Source: Clostridia bacterium (lineage in GTDB: Bacteria > Bacillota > Clostridia > Christensenellales > UBA3700). From it: a stretch of DNA of 13,757 nt. Where the stretch lies: assembly GCA_900772745.1 (NCBI GenBank), contig CAAGRV010000082.1, positions 1 to 13,757 on the forward strand, given 5' to 3'. The notes beneath the pieces were generated by a model. That model ran no database searches and was not told the origin of the DNA. It was given only the letters and a program-made list of their open reading frames with translations. Position numbers and translations under genes: made by a program. Shown piece by piece: positions 6,351 through 13,733 of this stretch (position 1 is the stretch's first letter; every line of letters begins with the position of its first letter).

Positions 6351-7778
6351 ATGACAAAAACCCAAAGTGCAACTAAGAAAAAATTGCCTGGTTGGGCAAT
6401 CGCTCTAATAGTTATCGGTACTATTATCGTTGTTCTCGGCGTAGCAGTTGGTATTTTCTTCCTCATCCCTACTGACAACAGAGTTGTAGGTGCTGCAGGA
6501 CAAACTGACGCTGTATTCAACGTAAATGGTTATCAAAGAGGCGTTGCTGACGTAAGCACAATTGCTACTCATGATGGCGCACAAATCGTTTCTATCGAAA
6601 CTATGCTCAAAGCAGAAAATCTCGATATCAACAACCCAGATCACAAAGCAAAGATTGCATCTTACATTTACAACATGGCTGTAAGAAACTTTGCTGCTGC
6701 TCAAGGTGCTGCTTACGAAGTTTTGACTGACGCTACCGTTAGTGCAAAAGACGTAAAGAGCCTTATGACAATGGATTTCTTCGATGTTGGTATCAGAAGT
6801 ACATATTCCCAAATGAATGGTCCTCAAGGATTTTTCAGCCAAACAATCTCAGGTGTAACAAAGCTTGACCTTGGTGGTAGCCCACTCGGCGACAAAATCA
6901 AAGGTTTGTTCGGTTGGAACGTTCAAAACTTCAGCAACAGCACATTCAAAGCTGACAGAAAGTCTTCCAACGGTGGTGCTTTGTTCTTGAACGAAGACGA
7001 ACAAAACTACAAATATATCCTTGGCGCAACCAAGAAAGATGGTACAGAATTCCCTAAGAAGGTTAAGAAGGGTGACAACTACTTCACAACTGCTGCTGTA
7101 ACTCCTGGCACTCCAAGCCACAATACATTGTTTGATGGAAAACAATGGGATCCACTTCCAGACAACAAACAAGGCGTACTTGAAGATGCTGGCAAATTGG
7201 GCGCAGGCGTAAAATATGACCTCGGTGACTACGGCGCTGGTTGGGCAAAATACAACTTCGGTGCAGACTTCCTTGATACAGCTAAGACAACTGTTGAGTA
7301 TGATAAGAAAACTGACCTCTACACATTGAAACTTGTTGTTAAGGAAGAAAAAATCGACGAGGCTTGTAAGTATGCTAAGGGCGACCTTATCAAAGATACA
7401 ATGAACTACGTTGTACTCAAAAACGCTAAGTACACCAAGCTTGAGAACACCATTCAAGTTTATGGCAATGGTCTTATCAGCTCTTGGGCAAGAGAAGAAG
7501 TAATGGGTTCTGAAGAACAAGCTAAACTCGTTGTTCTCCCAGGTACTTGCGATGGCGGTGGTTCTACTGGTAACAAGGCTATCACAGTATTCTCATTCGA
7601 CGAAAGAGATTACAATGCAGAAAGACTTTGCGCTTTATATTGGCCAGAACTTGGCAACGCTTCAATCGTAGGTAGCAAGTTCGCTTTGGATCTTTCTAAG
7701 TATCCTACAATCGACAACTACCAACCTGACGTTTGGGGCAAACCATACGACGCAAAAAACAACCCATCTAAAAAATAA
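6351..7778 (+). CDS. Hypothetical membrane-anchored extracytoplasmic protein
   Basis: I do not recognise this 475-residue protein. A short basic N-terminus (KKK at 9-11) precedes one hydrophobic helix (about 15-39). There is no lipobox or clear cleavage site, so the positive-inside rule predicts an N-in anchor with about 435 residues outside. The outer part is polar, rich in Lys, Asp, Asn and Gly, with only three cysteines, an apparently helical first part (about 80-150) and a more strand-like rest. No LPxTG signal, SLH repeat or known enzyme motif is visible. Arginine is encoded almost only by AGA, and the codons look more biased than in the ger genes, which suggests high expression. GAGGTG lies 4 nt before the ATG. 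It is the first gene ahead of nahK, galE and the dehydratase, from which it is separated by a stable hairpin. A surface protein, perhaps a glycan-modified or glycan-binding one, is an inference from context only. Confidence 0.8.
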   Translation: MTKTQSATKKKLPGWAIALIVIGTIIVVLGVAVGIFFLIPTDNRVVGAAGQTDAVFNVNGYQRGVADVSTIATHDGAQIVSIETMLKAENLDINNPDHKAKIASYIYNMAVRNFAAAQGAAYEVLTDATVSAKDVKSLMTMDFFDVGIRSTYSQMNGPQGFFSQTISGVTKLDLGGSPLGDKIKGLFGWNVQNFSNSTFKADRKSSNGGALFLNEDEQNYKYILGATKKDGTEFPKKVKKGDNYFTTAAVTPGTPSHNTLFDGKQWDPLPDNKQGVLEDAGKLGAGVKYDLGDYGAGWAKYNFGADFLDTAKTTVEYDKKTDLYTLKLVVKEEKIDEACKYAKGDLIKDTMNYVVLKNAKYTKLENTIQVYGNGLISSWAREEVMGSEEQAKLVVLPGTCDGGGSTGNKAITVFSFDERDYNAERLCALYWPELGNASIVGSKFALDLSKYPTIDNYQPDVWGKPYDAKNNPSKK

Positions 7779-7793
7779 TCAACAATAACTCTT

Positions 7794-7823
7794 ATTTGGG
7801 CAGTTGGAAACGACTGCCCAAAT
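7794..7823 (+). promoter_or_regulatory. Very stable GAAA-loop hairpin between surface-protein gene and nahK
   Basis: ATTTGGGCAGT (7794-7804) pairs perfectly with ACTGCCCAAAT (7813-7823), and a T-G and a G-C pair close a GAAA loop. The result is a 13-bp stem with a GNRA-type tetraloop. No T-run follows, so it is a poor intrinsic terminator. It lies 15 nt after the upstream stop codon and ends 7 nt before the nahK ribosome binding site. A role in protecting the 3' end of the first gene's mRNA, or in lowering downstream expression, is likely but inferred. Confidence 0.7.
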
Positions 7824-7842
7824 CATACTCAAAGGACTTATT

Positions 7843-8937
7843 ATGAAACTTTTTGAAATTGCTAGTCAGTTCCAATTCGACGGACAAGCCCAATCAATCG
7901 AGCCTTTCGGCAACGGACATATCAACGATACTTTCTTGATAGTTTGTGCTGACGGCGACAAGCTAAACAAATATATTCTTCAAAGACTCAACACCCACAT
8001 TTTCCCCAACTATGCTGGCTTGATGAACAATGTGTTTATGGTGACCGAGTTTATGAAGAAAATCGTGCTCTCCCAAGGTGGCGACGTCAATCGCGAAACC
8101 TTGTCACTTGTGCCAACCAAAGACAACAATATTTTCTTCGTGGACGGACATGACTGCTGGAGATCATACCTCTATATCGACAACACCATCGCCTACCAAA
8201 TTGTGGACGATGCCTCAATATTTGCTGACTCTGGACGTGCTTTTGGCAAGTTCATTGCACGACTCGATGACTTCGACGCAACCAAGCTATGCGAAGTTAT
8301 CCCCAACTTCCACAACACTGTGGACAGATTCAACAATCTGCTCAATGCCATATCTGCCAACAAATCTGGCCGAAAAGACATGGCAAAGGACGAGATTGAG
8401 TTCGCTCTATCTCACCAAGACTTCTGCTCTATCATTGTAGACTCTCTTGCAAAGGGCGAAATTCCTCTCCGTGTCACACACAACGACACCAAACTCAACA
8501 ACGTTATCATCGACGCTACTTCTGGCAAAGCCCTTTGCGTCATCGACCTCGACACAATTATGCCTGGCTCTCTTCTCTATGACTTTGGCGACAGCGTAAG
8601 ATTTGGTTGTAGCACTGCCCTCGAAGACGAGCAAGACCTAAGCAAAGTCGACTTTGATATCAATCTATACGACGCTTATTGCCAAGGCTTTTTGGACGGA
8701 ATTGGCGACAAAATCACCGCCAAAGAAGTTGATATGCTCCATATCGGTTCGATGATGATGACTCTCGAATGTGGTATGCGTTTCTTGACAGACTTCCTAG
8801 ACGGCGACACCTACTTCAAGACCCAATATCCTGAGCACAATTTGGTGAGATGCCGTACCCAATTCAAGCTTGTTTCCAAGATGGAAAAGCTGTCTGGTCA
8901 AATGGTGGCAATCGCCCACAAACACTATAATAAATAA
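7843..8937 (+). CDS. nahK: N-acetylhexosamine 1-kinase, aminoglycoside phosphotransferase family
   Basis: It is predicted to phosphorylate GlcNAc or GalNAc at C1 with ATP, giving the sugar 1-phosphate that feeds UDP-sugar synthesis. It was first described in the lacto-N-biose/galacto-N-biose pathway of bifidobacteria. The 364-residue protein has the choline/aminoglycoside kinase fold. An N-terminal nucleotide loop GNGHIND spans 23-29. The catalytic motif THNDTKLNN has the base Asp215, and VIDLDT has the metal-binding Asp235/Asp237, followed by MPGSLLYDFGDSVRFG, which is very close to NahK. I start at the ATG at 7843 with AAAGGA (7831-7836) upstream. The in-frame TTG at 7804 lies inside the hairpin. 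galE follows after 34 nt. No lacto-N-biose phosphorylase or uridylyltransferase is nearby, so GlmU or another enzyme would have to take the 1-phosphate further. Choice between GlcNAc and GalNAc cannot be made from sequence. Confidence 0.85.
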   Translation: MKLFEIASQFQFDGQAQSIEPFGNGHINDTFLIVCADGDKLNKYILQRLNTHIFPNYAGLMNNVFMVTEFMKKIVLSQGGDVNRETLSLVPTKDNNIFFVDGHDCWRSYLYIDNTIAYQIVDDASIFADSGRAFGKFIARLDDFDATKLCEVIPNFHNTVDRFNNLLNAISANKSGRKDMAKDEIEFALSHQDFCSIIVDSLAKGEIPLRVTHNDTKLNNVIIDATSGKALCVIDLDTIMPGSLLYDFGDSVRFGCSTALEDEQDLSKVDFDINLYDAYCQGFLDGIGDKITAKEVDMLHIGSMMMTLECGMRFLTDFLDGDTYFKTQYPEHNLVRCRTQFKLVSKMEKLSGQMVAIAHKHYNK

Positions 8938-8971
8938 TAATCAATAATATATCAATTAAGGAGAACACAAA

Positions 8972-9985
8972 ATGAGCGTATTAGTAACAGGTGGAGCAGG
9001 CTATATCGGTAGCCATACCGTCATCGACTTGCTCGACAACAATTATGACGTAGTAGTTGTAGACAATCTTTGCAACAGCAAAAAAGTTGCTCTCGACAGA
9101 GCACAAGAAATCGCTGGCAAGTGCGTAAAGTTCTACCAAATCGACGTGTGCGACATTCAAGCATTGAGAGATGTTTTCTCCAAGGAAAATATCGATTCTG
9201 TCATTCACTTCGCTGGTCTTAAAGCCGTGGGCGAATCTTGCAGAAAGCCACTCGAATACTATCAAAACAACCTTATCTCTACCCTCAACCTTGTACAAGT
9301 GATGAGAGAGTTCGGTTGTCACAACCTAGTTTTCTCTTCTTCCGCAACTGTTTATGGTCAACCAAAATCAGTGCCAATCAGAGAAGACTTCCCACTTTCT
9401 ACCACCAATCCATACGGCTCAACCAAGCTTATGATTGAGGATATGTTGCGTGATATTTACAAAGCAGACAACTCTTTCAACATTGCGCTACTTAGATACT
9501 TCAACCCAATCGGAGCTCACAAGAGTGGCAAAATTGGCGAAGATCCAAACGGAATCCCTAACAACCTTATGCCTTATATCACCCAAGTGTGCATCGGCAA
9601 GCTCAAAGCCGTAAACGTATTCGGCAATGACTACCCAACACACGACGGCACTGGCGTGAGAGATTATATCCACGTGGTTGACCTAGCTCACGGACATATT
9701 CTTGCACTCCAAAAGCTTGCTACCAACTGCGGTCTTGTAACTTACAACCTCGGCACTGGTACTGGTTATAGCGTACTTGATATGATTCACGCTATGGAAA
9801 AGGCTTATGGCAAACAAATCCCTTATGTCATCGCTCCAAGAAGACCTGGCGACATTGCAGAGTGCTATGCTGACGCATCGCTTGCAAAGAAAGAAATAGG
9901 TTTCGAATGCACTCATACCATCGAAGATATGTGCGCAGACAGCTGGAGATGGCAATCACAAAACCCTAACGGATACGAGGACTGA
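8972..9985 (+). CDS. galE: UDP-glucose/UDP-N-acetylglucosamine 4-epimerase
   Basis: This is an NAD-dependent extended SDR that interconverts the C4 epimers of UDP-hexoses. The 337 residues match the usual length. The Rossmann motif TGGAGYIG is at 6-13, the catalytic Ser lies in FSSSATVYG, and the catalytic pair is Tyr148/Lys152 in NPYGSTK. The C-terminal substrate loop reads RRPGDIAECYADAS. Cys298 lies at the position of E. coli Tyr299 and human Cys307, the gatekeeper for the N-acetyl group. A small residue there is known to permit UDP-GlcNAc/UDP-GalNAc as well as UDP-Glc/UDP-Gal. With nahK upstream and a UDP-GlcNAc dehydratase downstream, a role in making UDP-GalNAc is likely. AAGGAG (8958-8963) fixes the start. 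The stop overlaps the next start (TGATG), so the two are translationally coupled. Confidence 0.93.
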   Translation: MSVLVTGGAGYIGSHTVIDLLDNNYDVVVVDNLCNSKKVALDRAQEIAGKCVKFYQIDVCDIQALRDVFSKENIDSVIHFAGLKAVGESCRKPLEYYQNNLISTLNLVQVMREFGCHNLVFSSSATVYGQPKSVPIREDFPLSTTNPYGSTKLMIEDMLRDIYKADNSFNIALLRYFNPIGAHKSGKIGEDPNGIPNNLMPYITQVCIGKLKAVNVFGNDYPTHDGTGVRDYIHVVDLAHGHILALQKLATNCGLVTYNLGTGTGYSVLDMIHAMEKAYGKQIPYVIAPRRPGDIAECYADASLAKKEIGFECTHTIEDMCADSWRWQSQNPNGYED

Positions 9986-11961
9986 TGAAAAAAATTACTA
10001 AAGAATCATTCTCTATGCGCTCGCTTAGAGAATGGTTACTTCTATTTATTGACTTATTTATTGTGGCTGTGTGCTTTGTTGGCTCAGCTATTCTTTGCCA
10101 ACTCTATATTTTGCACCAACCATCTATCGAAGAAACTATTTTTCGCAACATCTTCATTGCACTGCCCGTTCTGCTAGCGTGCTTTTTCTTGTCGTTTTGG
10201 CTTTTAAGAGTACCAAAGGTCGTGTGGAGATTTGCTCGTGGTCGTGACTATTTGCGTATTATCGCTTCGACAATCGTCGCTATCACTCTTTTTGCAATCA
10301 TTGACCAAGTAGGTCTTCATCTCATCGCAAGACCTGGCGAAGAAATACCTGGACTTGGAGAAAAAATCAAAGCTTACCCTATCTACATTTTGACTGGCTT
10401 TACCATCGTATCTTCGTTGTTTATCGCCCGTTTGGTGTATGAGTTTTTCTACTCCAAAGCCAAGGACAAGGCTGTGCCAAAGCTCCGCAAACGTACTCTT
10501 ATCGTAGGTGCTGGATATACTGCTCACACCATTTTGGAAGAGCTCTCTCGTCAAGCAAGCGTATACGATCCTGTTTGCATGGTCGATGATGACCCTGACA
10601 AGCTGGGCAGAATTATCAATGACGTTCCTGTCGTTGGCACAACTTCCCAAATCGTGATGGTAGTCCAAAAATATGCTATATCCAACATTATTTTTGCCAT
10701 TCCATCTATCGACGAAGAAGACCGCAAACGTATCTTGAATATATGTAACTCTACCCATTGCCAAACCAAAGTCGTTCCTTTTATGAGCGAAATGATTGAC
10801 AACACCAGCCTTACCAAACAAATGCGTGACATCAACATTGCCGACTTGCTTGGTAGAAAGCAAATCTCTTTTGGTGATGCAGGTATTGCAAGTTATATCT
10901 ATGACAAGGTTGTTATGATTACTGGCGGTGGTGGCTCTATCGGTAGCGAGCTTTGTCGCCAAATCGTCAAATACAGCCCACGCCGTATCATCATCGTGGA
11001 AGTTTATGAAAACTGCGCCTATGCTATCCAACAAGAATTGTGGAGAACTTATGGCAAAGATTACCCTGTTTTCGTGGAAATCGTGTCTATCACCGACTAT
11101 GACAAGATGGACGACCTATTCCACCAATACAGACCTCAAATCGTCTTTCACGCCGCTGCACACAAACACGTTCCGCTGATGGAAACCAACCCCGAAGAGG
11201 CCGTCAAGAACAACATTTTTGGCACTTACAACGTCGTAAAACTTGCGGACAAACACCAAGTAAAGAAATTTATTATGGTCAGCACAGACAAGGCTGTCAA
11301 CCCTACCAACGTGATGGGCGCAACCAAACGTTGTTGTGAAGAAATCATTCAAATGGTGCACCAACGTGGCACAAAGACAGAGTTTGCTGCGGTAAGATTC
11401 GGCAACGTGCTCGGTAGCAACGGCTCGGTTATTCCTCTCTTCAAAAAACAAATTGCCGAGGGCGGTCCTGTTACCGTAACTCACAAAGATATTATTCGTT
11501 TCTTTATGACCATTCCTGAGGCTGTTAGCCTTGTTATGCAGGCGGGTGCTTTTGCCAAAGGTGGCGAAATCTTCGTGCTGGATATGGGCGAACAAGTCAA
11601 GATTGTCAACTTGGCAGAAAATCTCATTCGTATGATGGGATATGAGCCATACAAGGATATTGACATTGTGTTCACTGGCTTGCGTCCTGGCGAAAAGCTG
11701 TATGAAGAAATGTTGATGAACGATGAAGGACTGGGCAAAACCGACAACAACAAGATTTATATCGGCAAACAAATAGAGCTCGATACTGACAAGTTCGAGA
11801 GCGAATTGGAAAAAATGCGTGGCATTTGTATGACCAATGACAAGCAAGCTATCATTGACCAACTCGAAGTGCTTGTTCCTACATTCCACCACGACGACGA
11901 AAGTTTCCAAAAAATGCAACAAACTATCCAATTCTTGCTCAAAGAAAAGCTTGCTGATTGA
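9985..11961 (+). CDS. Membrane-bound UDP-GlcNAc 4,6-dehydratase, CapD/WbpM/PglF family
   Basis: It is predicted to convert UDP-GlcNAc to the UDP-4-keto-6-deoxy sugar, precursor of deoxyamino sugars such as bacillosamine, QuiNAc or FucNAc in capsules, surface polysaccharides and glycoproteins. The full-length 658-residue large form has four N-terminal membrane helices (about 13-36, 48-70, 88-110, 124-147). A first Rossmann-like domain begins LIVGAGYTA (172-180). The catalytic SDR domain begins ITGGGGSIGSEL (312-323). The active site shows STDKA (Ser433, Asp435, Lys436) and NVMGATK, with Met444 in place of the usual SDR tyrosine and Lys448. This Ser-Met-Lys arrangement is known from the large dehydratases such as WbpM. 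The C-terminal end has GLRPGEKLYEEML, typical of the family. It overlaps galE by one base and ends the cluster before a strong terminator. No aminotransferase or glycosyltransferase follows, so the final sugar is unknown. Confidence 0.9.
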   Translation: MKKITKESFSMRSLREWLLLFIDLFIVAVCFVGSAILCQLYILHQPSIEETIFRNIFIALPVLLACFFLSFWLLRVPKVVWRFARGRDYLRIIASTIVAITLFAIIDQVGLHLIARPGEEIPGLGEKIKAYPIYILTGFTIVSSLFIARLVYEFFYSKAKDKAVPKLRKRTLIVGAGYTAHTILEELSRQASVYDPVCMVDDDPDKLGRIINDVPVVGTTSQIVMVVQKYAISNIIFAIPSIDEEDRKRILNICNSTHCQTKVVPFMSEMIDNTSLTKQMRDINIADLLGRKQISFGDAGIASYIYDKVVMITGGGGSIGSELCRQIVKYSPRRIIIVEVYENCAYAIQQELWRTYGKDYPVFVEIVSITDYDKMDDLFHQYRPQIVFHAAAHKHVPLMETNPEEAVKNNIFGTYNVVKLADKHQVKKFIMVSTDKAVNPTNVMGATKRCCEEIIQMVHQRGTKTEFAAVRFGNVLGSNGSVIPLFKKQIAEGGPVTVTHKDIIRFFMTIPEAVSLVMQAGAFAKGGEIFVLDMGEQVKIVNLAENLIRMMGYEPYKDIDIVFTGLRPGEKLYEEMLMNDEGLGKTDNNKIYIGKQIELDTDKFESELEKMRGICMTNDKQAIIDQLEVLVPTFHHDDESFQKMQQTIQFLLKEKLAD

Positions 11962-12056
11962 TATAGCAAACGCTTACGTTGGTATAGCTTTTGACTGCTT
12001 GCACGCTTGAGATCAGACTCTATCAAGATTGTTGTCTTCCAACCAATTATGTAAAG

Positions 12057-12085
12057 AAAAATGCGACCTTGTGGGTCGCATTTTT
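12057..12085. terminator. Strong bidirectional Rho-independent terminator
   Basis: AAAAATGCGACC (12057-12068) pairs perfectly with GGTCGCATTTTT (12074-12085) around a 5-nt loop. T-runs are present at the 3' side on both strands, so it can end both the dehydratase operon and the convergent degV gene. A further inverted repeat, TCTTCCAACC (12035-12044) with GGTTTGGAAGA (12086-12096, one bulged base), surrounds it and could lengthen the structure. Confidence 0.9.
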
Positions 12086-12126
12086 GGTTTGGAAGATTAT
12101 TAAATAAGTTTGACTTAGATAATAGC

Positions 12127-13020
12127 TTAGGAATTTACTCTTGCGTCTTTTTCTTCAATCTTGTTCTCGCCAAGGAAGAAAAGTGCAACTACGCCAGCGT
12201 TGGTGTGTGCGCCAATAACTGGTCCGATATAGTCAATCATAATGCTGTCGATACCAAATCTTTCTTTGATTTCGTCTGCCACGAATTGGGCGTCTTCGAC
12301 ACAGTCACCATGACCAATATAGATTACTTCTTGTTTGTCAGCAGATAGCATCTTGTCTTCCATCTTGTCTACAAGAGCTTTGAGAGCCTTTTTGCGGGTC
12401 TTTACCTTGCTGATAGGGATAAGTTCGCCAAGTTTGTTGACATACAACACTGGCTTGATTTGGATAAGTTCGCCGATGAAAGCAGCTGTCTTGGACACTC
12501 TGCCCATTCTTGCGAGGTGTTTTAGGTCGTCTACGATGAAGTAAGAACAAACGTTGTTGACGATAGAGTTGGCGTATTCGACAAGCTCTTCGAGGCTTGC
12601 TCCCTTTTCACGTTTTTCGAGCATATAGTGTACGAACAAGCCCTCGCCTAGGCTGGCATTGAGTGTATCGAACACTTCGATTTTGTTGTTTGGATATTTT
12701 TCTTGGAGCTCTCTTGCAGCTATACATGCAGAGTTGTATGTGCCACTGAGTGCTGATGAAAAGCTGAGATATAGTATGTCTTTGCCTTCTTTGAGCACTG
12801 GCTCGAAAGTATCAAGGAATTGTTGTTGGTTGATCATAGCGGTAGACACCTTAGCGCCCGCTCTCATATCGTCATAAAAATTCTTGACGGTATATTCTTG
12901 GCTTTCTCCTTCGTAAGTTTTGCCATCTATGGTAAACGAGATGTTGACAATCCCGAAATCTTTATATTTGTCTTGACAATGCAAGTCGCTTGTGTTGTCG
13001 GTAAAAATAAAAGTACTCAT
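12127..13020 (-). CDS. degV: DegV family fatty-acid-binding protein
   Basis: This is a cytoplasmic DegV/FakB-like protein. The family binds a fatty acid, and in FakAB systems it presents it to the kinase FakA for phosphorylation and phospholipid synthesis. The 297 residues show the family signature. The opening is IFTDNTSDL (usually TDSTxDL, here with Asn). Further on are VSTAMINQQQF, FSSALSGTYNSA (76-97 region), NASLGEGL, LKHLARMGRVSK and GPVIGAHTNAGV near the end. The start is the ATG at 13020, 5 nt after a strong AAAGGAG site (13026-13032). The open frame 24 codons upstream has no comparable site. A TATAAT box (13048-13053, minus strand) with TTGCAA 16 nt upstream is a plausible promoter. 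It is divergent from a TetR-type gene that may control it. No fakA (DAK-domain) gene is in the window, so the lipid role is by family only. Confidence 0.92.
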   Translation of the reverse strand: MSTFIFTDNTSDLHCQDKYKDFGIVNISFTIDGKTYEGESQEYTVKNFYDDMRAGAKVSTAMINQQQFLDTFEPVLKEGKDILYLSFSSALSGTYNSACIAARELQEKYPNNKIEVFDTLNASLGEGLFVHYMLEKREKGASLEELVEYANSIVNNVCSYFIVDDLKHLARMGRVSKTAAFIGELIQIKPVLYVNKLGELIPISKVKTRKKALKALVDKMEDKMLSADKQEVIYIGHGDCVEDAQFVADEIKERFGIDSIMIDYIGPVIGAHTNAGVVALFFLGENKIEEKDARVNS

Positions 13021-13025
13021 ATTAT

Positions 13026-13076
13026 CTCCTTTGCATTTTCTATATCTATTATACATTGTTTGACGCACTTTGCAAT
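13026..13076 (-). promoter_or_regulatory. Promoter and ribosome binding site of degV
   Basis: On the minus strand TTGCAA (13075-13070, four of six), 16 nt, and TATAAT (13053-13048, perfect) form a likely sigma-A promoter. AAAGGAG (13032-13026) lies 5 nt before the ATG and decides the start. Confidence 0.6.
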
Positions 13077-13125
13077 AATTTTTGATGAACATTTTATTCT
13101 TTTTTGTGTATTATTGTACTTTTTG

Positions 13126-13142
13126 TGTTATAATGTATTATA
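13126..13142 (+). promoter_or_regulatory. Extended -10 promoter of the TetR gene overlapping a palindrome
   Basis: TGTTATAAT (13126-13134) is an extended -10 element with a perfect hexamer; no good -35 box is seen. The hexamer forms half of a perfect inverted repeat TATAAT-GT-ATTATA (13129-13142), so a bound dimeric regulator would block the promoter. Autorepression by the downstream TetR protein is a plausible but untested reading. Confidence 0.5.
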
Positions 13143-13189
13143 TCTATGAGATAAATCAAACTTTTGCGACCAAAATCGACGAGGTAACT

Positions 13190-13733
13190 ATGGACAGAAG
13201 AATTCAAAAAACACAGACAGCTATCATCAATGCCACCCTAGAACTCATTGGCACTTGCCCTATCAACAAGCTGACTATCAAGGAGATTTGCTCCAAAGCC
13301 AACATATCCCGCTCGACTTTTTATCTGCACTACTATGACGCTGTCGACGTGCTTGAAGAGCTCTACAACAGCATTATTCTCAAATTCGGACGCATTGTGG
13401 ACAAATACAACTTCATAGACATTTTGCACAATCCTATGCCGTTTTTGCAAGATATTTTTGCATATATCCGCACCAATTATCACGTTTTCAGTATGTTGCT
13501 TGCCAACGACTATGACAGCAACCTTACCAGCCGCATCAAGTTGTTGCTCAGCAAAAATATTATGGAGAGCAACCACTCTCACTTTGCCGACCGCAAAAAA
13601 TTCGAATATGGTGTCAATTTCATCATCAGCGGACTTGTCGAAACTATCTGCGACAATCTCCAAGATATTGTATCCGACCAGCAACCTACCTTGATGAACA
13701 CGCTCGCATCGCCATCGCCACCGCCATGCTGTC
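13190..13733 (+). CDS. TetR/AcrR family transcriptional regulator, 3' end cut by contig end
   Basis: This is a DNA-binding regulator with an N-terminal TetR helix-turn-helix. Residues about 5-50 include TIKEICSKANISRSTFYLHY, the recognition-helix pattern of the family. The rest is helical and resembles the ligand-binding half of Firmicute TetR proteins. I start at the ATG at 13190 with GAGG (13181-13184) upstream. The longer open frame from 13082 adds a hydrophobic stretch with no ribosome binding site. The last genomic base is about 13733, after which the frame runs into adapter. The final residues in the main frame (TLMNTLASPSPPPCC) look unnatural, while the -1 frame from 13687 reads YLDEHARIAIATAMLS, a normal helix. 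One missing base, for example a C in the CC at 13685-13686, would join them. The gene is divergent from degV, which may be its target. Confidence 0.85.

Noticed and set aside
6849..7520. Long antisense open frame (223 codons) on the minus strand inside the surface-protein gene
   Set aside because: It has a Cys/Phe/Val-rich shadow composition and no ribosome binding site. It arises from the biased codon use of the plus-strand gene.
7804..7842. Longer NahK start at the TTG at 7804
   Set aside because: The codon is buried in the stem of the GAAA-loop hairpin, and the ATG at 7843 has its own AAAGGA site.
10204..11931. Long antisense open frames (276 and 271 codons) opposite the dehydratase
   Set aside because: They mirror a gene with intact domains and catalytic motifs. 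Their translations show no recognisable domain and no start signals.
11962..12056. Possible small RNA between the dehydratase and the terminator
   Set aside because: There is no promoter-like sequence and only weak structure apart from the terminator arms. It is best read as a 3' untranslated region.
13082..13189. Hydrophobic 36-residue N-terminal extension of the TetR protein
   Set aside because: It has no ribosome binding site and spans the promoter and palindrome. TetR proteins normally begin just before the helix-turn-helix, as with the ATG at 13190.
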